This document shows positions 15,669 to 26,000 of a stretch of DNA of 64,000 nt, piece by piece. Both the position numbers and the translations under genes were made by a program. Within the stretch, counting starts at the first letter, position 1. Every line of letters begins with the position of its first letter. The stretch is from an uncultured Ruminiclostridium sp. (GTDB lineage: Bacteria; Bacillota; Clostridia; Oscillospirales; Ruminococcaceae), in NCBI GenBank assembly GCA_910579265.1, contig CAJTTE010000008.1, positions 36,815-100,814 of the forward strand, read 5' to 3'. The notes beneath the pieces are model-generated. The model was not told the origin of the DNA, searched no databases, and worked only from the letters and a program-made list of their open reading frames with translations.

Positions 15669-16280
15669 GTGATAAAAACGGAATTTTTATTTGCATTATT
15701 TGGTGGGTTATTTGTTGCATATAAGATTGGCAGTTCACAGGCAAAGGACAAAGAAAGAACCTCTCAAATAAGATCATGGAGTGAGAATAATGCAGAAATG
15801 AGAAAAAAATATGTTGACCGAAATACGGAACGTATAATTATACACAATATTAACTCGGGAGAAAATTCGGAGAAAATCATTAATGAACTTAAAGACGAGT
15901 TAGTATATGTTTTCGGTGATGATTATAAAGAGAAGTTTTGTCTTCCAGACGGCTATTGCGTGAGTTGTAACGACTATTACTTCAATGATCTTAACGATCC
16001 TAACAGTGCCCCGTATTGGGCAATAAGGCTTTTGCTGGCAAAAAGAGGACTTATACACAGTTTTGATTATGAATGCGGCGTAGGAATCAGAGCATATAAG
16101 TTCAGGCATAATCCTCTATATCAGAAAATGCTCAGATGTCTGGAAAAAAATTATTCGGATGCGGGACATCCTGAACTGAAATTTATTTTTGTCGGCGATG
16201 GGTGCAATTATTTGCGGTATATGCATCAAAGCGTGGGGAAGTACACTCGACCTGACGATTGGGAGATTTTAGGGGAATAA
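15669..16280 (+). CDS. Membrane-anchored hypothetical protein, 203 aa
   Basis: A GTG start ten bases after the previous stop, with only a weak AAGACGG site, so the start is uncertain. One N-terminal hydrophobic helix (FLFALFGGLFVAYKIG) is followed by a soluble domain with several Cys, Tyr and Asp residues. Orientation is unclear. No family recognised. Confidence 0.6.
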   Translation: MIKTEFLFALFGGLFVAYKIGSSQAKDKERTSQIRSWSENNAEMRKKYVDRNTERIIIHNINSGENSEKIINELKDELVYVFGDDYKEKFCLPDGYCVSCNDYYFNDLNDPNSAPYWAIRLLLAKRGLIHSFDYECGVGIRAYKFRHNPLYQKMLRCLEKNYSDAGHPELKFIFVGDGCNYLRYMHQSVGKYTRPDDWEILGE

Positions 16281-16462
16281 CATTAAATTTTTTTATAAAC
16301 GGATTACAACCTATAATTTGTGCTTTTTTACCAAATCAAGGTATAATGTTTCGTTTTGATACGACCGACGAAAAATTATTGATACTGTGACAGAATCTTA
16401 TTAATAACACCATCTCGCTGGATATAATGTTGCACAAATTTCAAAAAAACTATTAAATTAGC
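16281..16462. other. AT-rich gap, no feature seen
   Basis: No gene and no hairpin strong enough to name. Confidence 0.5.
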
Positions 16463-16491
16463 TTGACAAATCCCGGATTCTTTGGTAAGAT
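16463..16491 (+). promoter_or_regulatory. Promoter of the toxin gene
   Basis: TTGACA (16463-16468), 17-bp spacer, TAAGAT (16486-16491). It stands about 50 bp upstream of the PemK start. Confidence 0.8.
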
Positions 16492-16540
16492 AACATTACA
16501 GCATAAATGGTCGTTTACATTTTACGAAAGGAGTATGGGA

Positions 16541-16978
16541 TTGAAAAGCTTTGAAAGAGTCCCGAAGATCGGCGACATATATATTATGAATTTTGACGGA
16601 ATTGGAAACGAACAGGGCGGTCTTAGACCGGGACTTGTTTTTCAAAACAATCTTGGAAATTTGTATAGCCCCAATATAATCGCCTTGCCGCTTACTACCG
16701 CGAAGAAAAAGATATATCAACCTACCCATGTCCTATTGCTTGCAAGTGAAACAGGATTGAAACAGGACAGTATGGTGTTGTGTGAAAATCCGCAAAGAAT
16801 GGCTAAAGACAGAATAGGTAAGTACCTGACAACCCTTACCCTGGAACAGTTGAGTAAGGTTGCCGAAGCAAATATATTGGCGTCCTCTGCTATTGCGTTC
16901 ATTAATCCCGATTTGCTGTTGGGTATATGGCAAAAAGCTTCTTTATTAAATGCGAATGCTTGCTTAGTATCGGAATAG
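16541..16978 (+). CDS. PemK/MazF-family toxin
   Basis: PemK/MazF core: PKIGDIYIMNFDGIGNEQGG then RPGLVFQNN, the characteristic start of these mRNA interferases. Relative to GAAAGGAG, a TTG at 16541 has 7-nt spacing while the ATG at 16535 has almost none, so the TTG is favoured. About 145 aa, longer than usual (about 110-120), with an extra C-terminal tail. No antitoxin of a standard type is adjacent; the coiled-coil gene at 15432 is a possible partner because the same family pairs with PemK at 39147. Confidence 0.8.
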   Translation: MKSFERVPKIGDIYIMNFDGIGNEQGGLRPGLVFQNNLGNLYSPNIIALPLTTAKKKIYQPTHVLLLASETGLKQDSMVLCENPQRMAKDRIGKYLTTLTLEQLSKVAEANILASSAIAFINPDLLLGIWQKASLLNANACLVSE

Positions 16979-17038
16979 TAAGCTTGCGCAGCTGCTTATA
17001 TGCAGCTGTGATTACATAAAAATAGGAGGATTTTTGTT

Positions 17039-17998
17039 ATGTACAACAGTAAAATTAAAAAACGTTTTATAGAGGAAAAGAAACTCAGCAAAGGTATTAC
17101 GGAAAAGTGCCGGATTATGTTTGACGAATTTGAGCCGTATGAGAAAGAATGGGGTAAAGACCTTTGCGCCGTGGAAGCCGAAAAAATAAAGCCCGTTTTT
17201 TCTAATCTTGCCGGTACAAGAAGCGCAGTAATTAAAGCAAAATACAAATATTTAAAAATGTATGCGGAATGGTGTATTGATAATAACATTAAAGGGGCTT
17301 GCCGTGATATTTTGGATATGGACGTACTGACGGTTAACAAAATGGAAAAGATAACCGTTACCAGTCCGACTCATTTACAAAAGTTTTTTAATTCTATATT
17401 TGACCCTGAAATTAAAAAAAGAATCGACAATGTGTACCGATGCGTACTGTGGCTTGCATACATGGGAGTTCCGAAGGAGGAAGTATTAAATATAAAGACT
17501 TCCGAGGTTGATTTAAAGCAAATGGTTTTGATTCATAACGATATAGAGTACCCTATATACAGAGAATCCGTGCCCGCATTTATAAATTGCATACATCTTA
17601 ACAGTTTTTATTATATCCACCCAAAATACAGCACGACCAGACAGTTTACAAAACCAAGAGCGGAAGGAGATACGTTAATACGCGGATACGCAAATTATGC
17701 GTCTTTTCAGATATTGACGGTACAAATATCGAAATTGCTCGCTCGAGCCATTAATGAGGAAAAAACAGATTTAAAACTTAGCTATTATAGGGTTTGGATT
17801 TCCGGTTTGTTTTACAGAATGTATCAGGATGAAATGATGGGAATACCGCCTGATTTTACAAATGCCGCTATGGAATTCATGGAAGGCAAAGATTACAAAT
17901 TGGATAAAACCACTATGAGCCTTGATTCTAAGTGTAAACGAGTGGCGAAAAATTACTTAGAGGATTATAAAATCTGGAAGTCCGTATTTGTAAAATAG
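17039..17998 (+). CDS. MrpR-like phage repressor (tyrosine-recombinase fold)
   Basis: A 319-residue protein with a core-binding-like helical N-terminus and a recombinase-like second half (WLAYMGVPKEEVLNIKTSEV). The Arg-His-x-x-Arg-Tyr catalytic set of integrases is not intact. This matches the SPbeta YopR/MrpR type, in which a recombinase fold acts as the lysogeny repressor. AGGAGG precedes the ATG. A catalytically dead integrase is the alternative. It stands upstream of the replication operon that such a repressor would control. Confidence 0.65.
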   Translation: MYNSKIKKRFIEEKKLSKGITEKCRIMFDEFEPYEKEWGKDLCAVEAEKIKPVFSNLAGTRSAVIKAKYKYLKMYAEWCIDNNIKGACRDILDMDVLTVNKMEKITVTSPTHLQKFFNSIFDPEIKKRIDNVYRCVLWLAYMGVPKEEVLNIKTSEVDLKQMVLIHNDIEYPIYRESVPAFINCIHLNSFYYIHPKYSTTRQFTKPRAEGDTLIRGYANYASFQILTVQISKLLARAINEEKTDLKLSYYRVWISGLFYRMYQDEMMGIPPDFTNAAMEFMEGKDYKLDKTTMSLDSKCKRVAKNYLEDYKIWKSVFVK

Positions 17999-18006
17999 TT
18001 TTCCAT

Positions 18007-18040
18007 AAAAAAGAACCTGTGATAAACGGGTATCTTTTTT
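18007..18040 (+). terminator. Terminator after the repressor gene
   Basis: AAAAAAGAACC pairs with GGGTATCTTTTTT across a short loop; the T-tract works for the + strand. The remaining gap to 18239 shows nothing else. Confidence 0.7.
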
Positions 18041-18239
18041 AAAAGCATATAGACTAATAATATTGCAATATTGCTTTAGGAATTGCCCCTTATTTTAAAA
18101 TTAATATTTTATGTTCGTTTTTATATGCCATATAGTAACGCTAAAATCATGAAGAGTATATAATGCGTTCGGTAGTTTCCAAGTAAATAAGTGTTTTAAA
18201 ATCAGACTAATAATACAGCGTTTTAAGAAAGGATTTAAA

Positions 18240-18803
18240 ATGACCGACAAGGAAAGATTTTTGTCCCTTTGCAGTCAAGTCCGACGGGACGGAATGGATA
18301 AACTGATAGAATGGCTTGAAGGTACTGATTTTTTTGAAGCTCCCGCGAGTAAGCAATATCATTGCTGTTATAACGGAGGACTTTTAAGGCATTCGCTTAA
18401 CGTTTATGATCAACTTAGAATATTGATTAAAGCCTATCCAGGACTGCGCGTTTGTGAAGAAAGCGTAATAATCACATCACTTTTCCACGACTTATGTAAG
18501 GCAAATTTCTATATCACAGAAAAACGGAACCGTAAAAACGAGTTTAATCAATGGGAAGCTTACGATTATTATACGATAAATGAGAAATTTTGTTACGGTG
18601 GTCACGGCAGCAAGTCGGTATATATTCTTCAAAGTTTTATTAAGCTTACGCCGGAAGAAGCCATAGCAATAAACTGTCATATGAGTTGTTGGGATGGAAA
18701 TAAAGACGTAGGCGCGGCTTATATGCAAACCCCGTTTGCATGGTTGGTTCATGTAGCGGACGAAGCGGCAACCTATATATCAGAGGCAATGAAAGGAGAA
18801 TAA
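18240..18803 (+). CDS. HD-domain hydrolase
   Basis: A 187-residue protein with HD-superfamily metal ligands: H in LLRHSLNVY, HD in LFHDLCKA, H in GGHGSKSV, and a downstream D in HVADEAAT. HD proteins cleave phosphate esters of nucleotides or cyclic nucleotides. It opens the replication operon (GAAAGGA upstream), suggesting nucleotide metabolism or a counter-defence role; substrate cannot be read from sequence. Confidence 0.8.
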   Translation: MTDKERFLSLCSQVRRDGMDKLIEWLEGTDFFEAPASKQYHCCYNGGLLRHSLNVYDQLRILIKAYPGLRVCEESVIITSLFHDLCKANFYITEKRNRKNEFNQWEAYDYYTINEKFCYGGHGSKSVYILQSFIKLTPEEAIAINCHMSCWDGNKDVGAAYMQTPFAWLVHVADEAATYISEAMKGE

Positions 18804-18806
18804 TTG

Positions 18807-19559
18807 ATGACACAATCAAAGCAAGAACAGAATGCTACGAATGAAATGACCCTTATACAAAAGTTGGCCAGAATAAGGGCAATGTCCGGCGTGGTCACTA
18901 AAAGCAAAGATGGATATAAGTACAAATATGCGGATATAACCGAAATTTTAGCAAACATTACTTCGGGAATGGCAAAACACAGGGTCTCTCTAATTCCGCA
19001 GATAAACGCAGATACCACGCGTGTTACTCAAAACGTACAACATAATGCTAAGGTAGATAAACAAGGGCATCCGTATGAAAGTGTAACTACCGAAATGCTT
19101 GTTCAGGCAGATATGGTCTTTAAGTGGGTTAATGATGATAATCCCGGAGACTTTATAGCGGTGCCTTGGACGCTTATCGGTTCGCAAGCTGATCCGTCAC
19201 AGGCCTTTGGGTCGGCGCTTACATATTGTACAAGGTATTTTCTGACGAATTACTTTCAAATAGCACAACCCGAAAACGATGTTGACGGATACCGAAAGAA
19301 ACAAAAGTATGCGGAGGAGTTCGAAGATAGAGAGATAGCAAAGGAGATAATCGGGAAATTTGATTCAATGCTTAAATCCTATCTTGCGAATAATCCTGAT
19401 AAGACGGCTGAATTAAAGGAATTTATAAGAACGTACGAAAAGAACTCCAATTATTTTGCAATAAAAAGCCCTGAGCTTGCGGCAAAACTTTTGGAGAGCT
19501 TTCAAAGAAAATATCTGACGCCTGATAAACTCAGCGTAAATGAAAAGGAGAAGAAATAA
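18807..19559 (+). CDS. ERF-family single-strand annealing protein
   Basis: Typical ERF N-terminal domain: LIQKLARIRAMSG, then KYKYADITEILANI and ADPSQAFGSALTYCTRYF (the GSAxTYxxRY signature). ERF proteins anneal single strands during phage recombination. ATG at 18807 has AAAGGAG upstream. The C-terminal 90 residues are a charged helical tail. Followed immediately by an SSB-like gene and a RecB-like nuclease, the normal partners. Confidence 0.9.
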   Translation: MTQSKQEQNATNEMTLIQKLARIRAMSGVVTKSKDGYKYKYADITEILANITSGMAKHRVSLIPQINADTTRVTQNVQHNAKVDKQGHPYESVTTEMLVQADMVFKWVNDDNPGDFIAVPWTLIGSQADPSQAFGSALTYCTRYFLTNYFQIAQPENDVDGYRKKQKYAEEFEDREIAKEIIGKFDSMLKSYLANNPDKTAELKEFIRTYEKNSNYFAIKSPELAAKLLESFQRKYLTPDKLSVNEKEKK

Positions 19560-19972
19560 TGGGGTTTCGTAAGGGAGCATATGCAACCGTTTGGGAAATA
19601 GAAGTCATAAATACGAATCTTGTTAAGGCAAGAATAGCTATAAGTCATAAGGATAAGGAAACGGATAAATATATACAGGATTTTGGCGGGTATATAACTT
19701 TTGCGGGAACTGCGGCTGCGGGTAAAGCGCTAAAATTAAAGGAAAAAGATAGAATACGGCTTGGAGATGTGGATGTTATTACAAAGTCCGATAAGGATAA
19801 AGAAAAGTGGTACACGAATTTTTATGTTTATAGCTTTGAATCGCCCTATGAACTAAATTCACAGCGGAGTGAAATCGATGCAGGGGCAGTTAAAAGCGGT
19901 GAAAATAAAATAAAATTCTCTTCCGACGGAGTAGATAGCGGGGAAATTAACAACTCCGGGCTTCCGTTTTAA
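19559..19972 (+). CDS. SSB-like OB-fold protein
   Basis: 137 residues: a beta-rich N-terminal domain (YATVWEIEVINTNLVKARIAIS), then a flexible linker and a C-terminus NNSGLPF that resembles the PF-ending SSB tail, though without its usual acidic run. ATG overlaps the ERF stop (TAATG). Position between annealing protein and nuclease supports a ssDNA-binding role. Confidence 0.65.
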   Translation: MGFRKGAYATVWEIEVINTNLVKARIAISHKDKETDKYIQDFGGYITFAGTAAAGKALKLKEKDRIRLGDVDVITKSDKDKEKWYTNFYVYSFESPYELNSQRSEIDAGAVKSGENKIKFSSDGVDSGEINNSGLPF

Positions 19973-19983
19973 AGAGTGCTGTT

Positions 19984-20772
19984 ATGAAAGAAAAACAGGA
20001 GTTAAAAGAAATAGTAAACGGCATGGTATGGAGCTACAGCAGGTTGGAAAGTTTTGAAAACTGTCCTTACGGTTGGTATCTGCGGTACTTAGAAAAAGAG
20101 CCTTCATATATGCTGTTTTATACGGCCTATGGAAAATTTATGCATGAACTTTTAGCGGAATATTATGGCGGTAAGGCGACGCCGAACGAACTTGAAATAT
20201 TTTTTTTGACAAACTTCAAAAAAAGAGTACCGTTTTGCGGAATTTCGACAAAAACCGTACTCAATACTTTTGATAAGGGCGTAAGATTTCTGCGAAGTTT
20301 AAAACCTTTACCCATAAGAGTAGTATCCGTAGAAGAAAAATTTGACTTTAAGATAGGGAATTTGTGTTTTACCGGAATTATTGATCTGCTTTGTGAAAAT
20401 AATGGTGAATTTTATATTATTGACCACAAATCCAAAAACCTGAAGCCGCGTTCAAACCGGGCGAAGCCCACGTTAAACGATATAGAAATAGATCGGATGC
20501 TGAAGCAGCTTTATTTATATTCCGCTGCCGTCAAGTCAAAGTACGGGAAATTTCCTACCCATTTGTGCTTTAACTGCTTTAATTCGCAAATCTTAATTAA
20601 CGAGATTTTTGACGAAAGCAAGTATAGTGAGACAATAGAATGGGCGTTAAGAATTATTGAAAAGATAAAAAATACCGAGATTTTTTCTCCGGTGATCAAT
20701 TACTTTTTCTGTAAGAATATTTGCGGTCAAATAAATTGTTGTTACGGTAAAGGAAGTGACGCCTATAAATAA
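19984..20772 (+). CDS. RecB/Cas4-like PD-(D/E)XK nuclease
   Basis: Catalytic set in order: H54 in KFMHELL, D134 in GIIDLL, D147-x-K149 in IIDHKSK, then KQLYLYSAA (the QxxxY motif). A cysteine near the start (FENCPYG) and a C-terminal group (FFCKNICGQINCC) could hold an Fe-S cluster as in AddB/Cas4 nucleases. Likely exonuclease partner of the ERF protein. Confidence 0.85.
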   Translation: MKEKQELKEIVNGMVWSYSRLESFENCPYGWYLRYLEKEPSYMLFYTAYGKFMHELLAEYYGGKATPNELEIFFLTNFKKRVPFCGISTKTVLNTFDKGVRFLRSLKPLPIRVVSVEEKFDFKIGNLCFTGIIDLLCENNGEFYIIDHKSKNLKPRSNRAKPTLNDIEIDRMLKQLYLYSAAVKSKYGKFPTHLCFNCFNSQILINEIFDESKYSETIEWALRIIEKIKNTEIFSPVINYFFCKNICGQINCCYGKGSDAYK

Positions 20773-22099
20773 TACATGTGCAAATATAAACAGCATTGAA
20801 AGCGAAGCGGGAATTATAGCTTCTTTGATACATAATCCTCAGTTTTGCTTTTATTCCGAACATTTATTGCCCAATCACTTTACCGATAAAGATAATCGCC
20901 ATATTTATGCGGCAATATGTGATCTTGTAAGAAAAGGAATAACGTCCATAGACCCTTACAATATTATGGAGGATTTAAACTCTAATGAGGCAACCCGCAA
21001 ATACGCCGAAGAACTTACTATTGACAGATTACAAGAGCTTGTTGAAATGAGCGACGTAATTGCAAGAGGAACGATCGAAGAATATAAACTTCTTGTTTCT
21101 AACGTTCTTGACGCGGCTTTCAGGCGGGAAACCTGTCGACGTCTCGAAAAATGTATTCAAATCTGCAAAGATCGCAGTGATGGAAACATCGAAGAAAAAA
21201 TATATTCCGAAATCGATAGCGTACTGACCGAATACTCGTCGGTAGAGGAAATTCCCCCGTATAAAGACGTAGTGGACGAGTGTTGGCATGAAATAGAATC
21301 TCGTCGGCGGGAAGGATGCGCGGGAATTCCGTTTAAATTCGGCTCGCTTAACGAATATGTAACCATAGAACCGGGTGAACTTGTTATATTTGCGGCCGAA
21401 GCAAAACAGGGTAAATCAATGTTGCTTCTGAATTTTGCGGTGGATTTACTCAAAAAGGGCAAGGCGGTTTTGTATTTGGATAGCGAGTTAAATACAAGGC
21501 TTTTTACCGCCAGACTTTTGGCGCATATGACGGGAATAGAATACAAACGGCTGATTTCAGGAAACTATAATAATGAAGAGATCGAAAAAATACAAAGAGG
21601 AATACGATGGATAAAAACAAGGAAATTTACTCATATTTACATGCCGATGTTCGATCAGAAAACCATATATACCGCCATAAAGAAGGTAGAGCACACGCAA
21701 GGAATCGACGTTTTGATAGTGGATTATTTCAAGGGTTCGGGAGAAGGCGACGCTTTTGATTCTTATCAGGAATTGGGGCGCTTTGTAGATATGATAAAAA
21801 ACCAAATTTGCGGTGAGATGAAGATTTGCGGAATCGGGGCGGCGCAAGCAACCTCCAACGGAAAAGTTGCGGATTCGGCAAAAATAGGTAGAAATGCCAG
21901 TACGATAGCTGTAATTCAAGACAAGACCATTGAGGAAATTGAAACGGACGGAGCGGAATGCGGCAATAAAAAGCTTCGGGTCGTATTAAACCGCAACGGA
22001 ATGCAAATGTCAAAGAACGAATACATAGACCTTAAATTTGACGGTAATCACATCCTGTACGAGGAAGCCAAGCAACATATTCCGCAATCTCCATATTAA
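20756..22099 (+). CDS. DnaB-type replicative helicase
   Basis: 447 residues: N-terminal DnaB domain (IESEAGIIASLIHNPQFCF), then RecA core with Walker A AEAKQGKS (214-221) and Walker B VLIVDYF (D323). The GTG at 20756 is the only start that keeps the N-domain; it overlaps the nuclease gene by 17 nt. Works with the primase downstream to drive the fork. Confidence 0.9.
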   Translation: MTPINNTCANINSIESEAGIIASLIHNPQFCFYSEHLLPNHFTDKDNRHIYAAICDLVRKGITSIDPYNIMEDLNSNEATRKYAEELTIDRLQELVEMSDVIARGTIEEYKLLVSNVLDAAFRRETCRRLEKCIQICKDRSDGNIEEKIYSEIDSVLTEYSSVEEIPPYKDVVDECWHEIESRRREGCAGIPFKFGSLNEYVTIEPGELVIFAAEAKQGKSMLLLNFAVDLLKKGKAVLYLDSELNTRLFTARLLAHMTGIEYKRLISGNYNNEEIEKIQRGIRWIKTRKFTHIYMPMFDQKTIYTAIKKVEHTQGIDVLIVDYFKGSGEGDAFDSYQELGRFVDMIKNQICGEMKICGIGAAQATSNGKVADSAKIGRNASTIAVIQDKTIEEIETDGAECGNKKLRVVLNRNGMQMSKNEYIDLKFDGNHILYEEAKQHIPQSPY

Positions 22100-22111
22100 A
22101 GGGGAAACATT

Positions 22112-23095
22112 ATGACTCTTGAAAAATTGATTTCATCTATTAATATTGTGGAGTTTATTTCACAATATACGGAACTCTCCCAAAAAGGAGATGAGTGGTG
22201 GGGGTTAAGCTGTTTTAAGAAAGAAAAAACGCCGTCCTTTTCAGTAAGAGAGAATCCACCGCTGTTTTACGACTACAGCTCCGGCTTTGGCGGCAACGTA
22301 TATACTTTTGTCAAACGGTTTTATAATTGTACGCCTACGGAAGCGGTGGAAATATTGAAACAATATGCGGGGATTAAAGGAAATATAGGCGCTTCCCATA
22401 ACCGGATGAGCGTCTCGGAAATTTGCAGGAAATATAAAAAGAAAATAACGCCTGACAAACCTTGCACTGCAATGATATTACCTGATAATTTTATGGAGCG
22501 CTATGAAAAAGACGGTGATAAATTAAATATATGGGAAAGGGAGGGAATATCGAAAGAAACGCTTGATAAATTCCAAATACGCTATGATAGAATATCAGAC
22601 CGTTTGGTATATCCCATAAGAAATATTAAAGGAGAAATAGTAAACATAGGAGGCAGAGCCGTAAATGCAAAATGGAAAGAAAAGGGACAAAAGAAATATT
22701 GTTATTTTTATTCGTGGGGGAGTATAGACACTCTTTACGGACTTTCCGACAATATTGAGAACATTAAGAAAAAGCGGGAAATAATACTTTTCGAAGGCTG
22801 CAAAAGTGTGCTTATTGCCGATACTTGGGGCGTTTACAATACCTCCGCGCTTCTTACTAGTCATTTGAACAGAAACCAAATGAAAATGCTTGCCAAACTC
22901 GGATGCAGAGTGATTTTCGCTTTGGATAAGGATGTGGATATATCTGATGACAAAAACATCGCCATACTGAAAAGGTATGTAAACGTGGAATACATAATGG
23001 ATACAAAGGGCTTGTTAAGTGCTAAGGACTCCCCCGTCGATAAAGGTGAAGATGTTTTTATAGAGCTTTATAGAACGAGAAAAAAGCTGAAATGA
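22112..23095 (+). CDS. DnaG-like primase
   Basis: 327 residues, shorter than cellular DnaG (about 600). N-terminal CHC2-like region retains KKEKTPSFSV and FGGNVYTFVKRF but has lost most zinc cysteines. The TOPRIM centre is intact: LFEGCKS and FALDKDVD. No helicase-binding C-domain. AGGGGAA precedes the ATG. Confidence 0.85.
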   Translation: MTLEKLISSINIVEFISQYTELSQKGDEWWGLSCFKKEKTPSFSVRENPPLFYDYSSGFGGNVYTFVKRFYNCTPTEAVEILKQYAGIKGNIGASHNRMSVSEICRKYKKKITPDKPCTAMILPDNFMERYEKDGDKLNIWEREGISKETLDKFQIRYDRISDRLVYPIRNIKGEIVNIGGRAVNAKWKEKGQKKYCYFYSWGSIDTLYGLSDNIENIKKKREIILFEGCKSVLIADTWGVYNTSALLTSHLNRNQMKMLAKLGCRVIFALDKDVDISDDKNIAILKRYVNVEYIMDTKGLLSAKDSPVDKGEDVFIELYRTRKKLK

Positions 23096-23096
23096 G

Positions 23097-26000
23097 GTGA
23101 TAATCGTAGATTCTTATATTATGTATCATTGCCATTCGGACTATAGTCTTCTTGACAGTTGTACCAAATATCGGGATTATATAAATCTATCAGCGGAAAA
23201 CGGTTCTAAAGCACTGTCAATTTCCGAACATGGAAAACCCCTGAACTGGACGGAAAAATGGGCTGACTGTAAAAAAGCGGGGTTGAGATATATTCATTCC
23301 GTAGAAATTTACCTTACGGAATCGCTGGAAAATAAAATTCGTGATAATTATCATACGGTTTTAATGGCTCGAAATATGGACGGGGTCAAAGAGCTGAATA
23401 AGCTGGTCTCGCTGTCATGTGATAAAGACCACTTTTATTATGTTAACAGGCTTAGTTTTGAAGAGTTCTTGGGAATCTCGGACAATATAATTTCGACCAG
23501 CGCTTGTTTGGCTTCGCCTCTTAATAAACTACCTCAAGATCACCCCATGTATATGGATTTGGCAAAAAAATACACCTTTTTAGAGATTCAGCCGCACTCG
23601 CACCCCGAACAGATAGCTTTTAACAAAATGCTTTTGGATATTTCGAAGAAAATAGGCACGCCGTTAATAGCCGGGACGGATACCCACAGCTCCACAGAAT
23701 ATAAAGCCGAATGCAGAAATGTTTTGACCGTATCGAAACACAAGTCATATGGTAACGAAGACGCTTTTGATTTAACATATAAAACATACGCCGAATTAAA
23801 AGACATGTTTGAGAAGCAAGGCGCTTTGTCGGAATCAGAATACATAAAAGCGCTTAACAACACAAATTTGCTGTACGATATGACCGAAGAAATCGAACTC
23901 GATACCTCTATAAAATACCCGATACTTTATGGTACAAGGGAAAATGACAGTATAAAGTTTAAAGAAACGGTTGAACAAAGTTTCGAAGATAAACTAAAAA
24001 AAGGGATTATCGACGAATCACAGAAAGAGAACTTTAGATCTGCAATAGACGAAGAAATGCGAGTTTTTGAAAAGTTAAAAATGAGCGGTTTTATGCTATC
24101 CATGTCCGAACTTATATGCTGGTGTAAAGAAAACGGTATTCCCGTCGGATTTGCCAGAGGCTCGGTAGGCGGCTCCAGAGTGGCTTATATTACCGACATA
24201 ATTGATTTAAATCCCGAACGATGGCGCACGGTTTTCTCACGCTTCTGCAATGAGGATAGAGAAGAAATAGGAGATATCGATGTCGATATTCGGGAATGCG
24301 ATCGTCCGAGAATATTCAGATATATAACGGAACGTTTTGGCGCGGATAAAACCGCCAGGGTAGCGTCCTTTGGTACAAACCAGGTAAAAGGAGTCATAGA
24401 CGACGTAGGTAGATATCTTTCAATACAATGGAATAAAACTCATAATAAAGGTGAAGATCCGTGGAGCTTAAAAAATATTGCCGCTATAAAAAAAGAGATA
24501 AGCGGAGCTGAAAAGCAGTCAAAAAAAGACGGAAAGCCAATCAGTGATTATCCTGAATTTCAGGCGGCGATCAAAAAATACCCTGAGTTGTTCTACTATT
24601 TTGACGGGTTACTTGACGTTAAGATATCTCAATCGGTACACCCTGCGGGAATGGTTATAAGTCCCATAACCCTCGGTGATAATTACGGCGTTTTTGATAA
24701 AGACGGCGATATGTGCTTAATGTTGGATATGGATAACGTTCATGATTATACGGGGCTCGCAAAATATGATTTTTTGATTTTGAAAACCGTGCAAGTAATA
24801 AAGGATACTTGTGATTATATCGGGATAACTTACCCGCAAAGCAACGAGATTGACTTGTGTGACAATAAAGTGTGGGATGAAATGATAAAATCTCCCGTAG
24901 CGTTGTTTCAGTTTGAAAAAGCTTTTGCTTTTGAGTGCTTAAAAAAATTCCGTCCTAAAAGTATTTTTGACATGTCGATGGTGACTGCCGCAATCCGTCC
25001 TTCGGGGGCTTCCTACAGAGATGATTTGCTTTCTAAAAAACCTCATAAAAATCCTTCTGAGATCATAGACAAGCTTCTTGCGGATAATTTAGGTTATCTT
25101 ATTTATCAAGAAGACACAATTAAATTTTTACAGCAAATATGCGGATTATCCGGAAGCGAAGCTGACAATATTCGCCGCGCCATAGGAAGAAAGCAAAAAG
25201 ACAGATTAGATAAAGCGCTGCCAACGATACTTGAAGGATACTGTTCCAAATCACCCAAACCGAGAGAGAAATCAGAGCGGGAAGCAAAAGAGTTTTTACG
25301 AATAATTGAGGATAGCGCAAGTTATCAGTTCGGCTATAATCATTCGATCGCATACTGTTTGCTTTCTTATCTCTGCGCCTACTATCGCTGTCATTATCCG
25401 CTGGAATTTATAACGGCGTTTCTAAACAACGCCGCTAACGATGATGACGTTAAAAACGGTACCGAATACGCGGAAAGGGTCGGCATAAAAGTTACGATGC
25501 CGAAATGGGGATTGTCTAAGAACGATTACTTTTATGATAAGGAAGAAAACGTCATTGCAAAGGGGATTTCTTCAATTAAATATATGGGCGCTTCGGTTGC
25601 CGACGAGTTATACGATCTCGCAAACAGTAAAAAATATCATAGTTTTGTAAATTTGCTCAGGGACGTAAAGGAGAAAACCTCTATCGATGCGCGTCAAATA
25701 AAAATTTTAATAAAAATTGATTTTTTCTCTGCCTTTGGCAACCAAAGAGAACTTATCAGGATTTATGAAATATTTTCTGAAACCTTTAAATATGGAAAAG
25801 CGTCAAAAATTACTAAAGAAAGTGTTTGCGGTACGATTTTTGAGCCAATAGTGGAAAAATATTCCGTTGGCTTAACAAAAACAGGTAAAGAAGCGAAATC
25901 CTATACGTTGCTTGATACGGATTCAATTTTAGAGGAATGTGAATCCGCAATCAAATGCTTAAAGCTACCTGATTTAAGCGTAGTTTTAAAGGCAAGGAAC

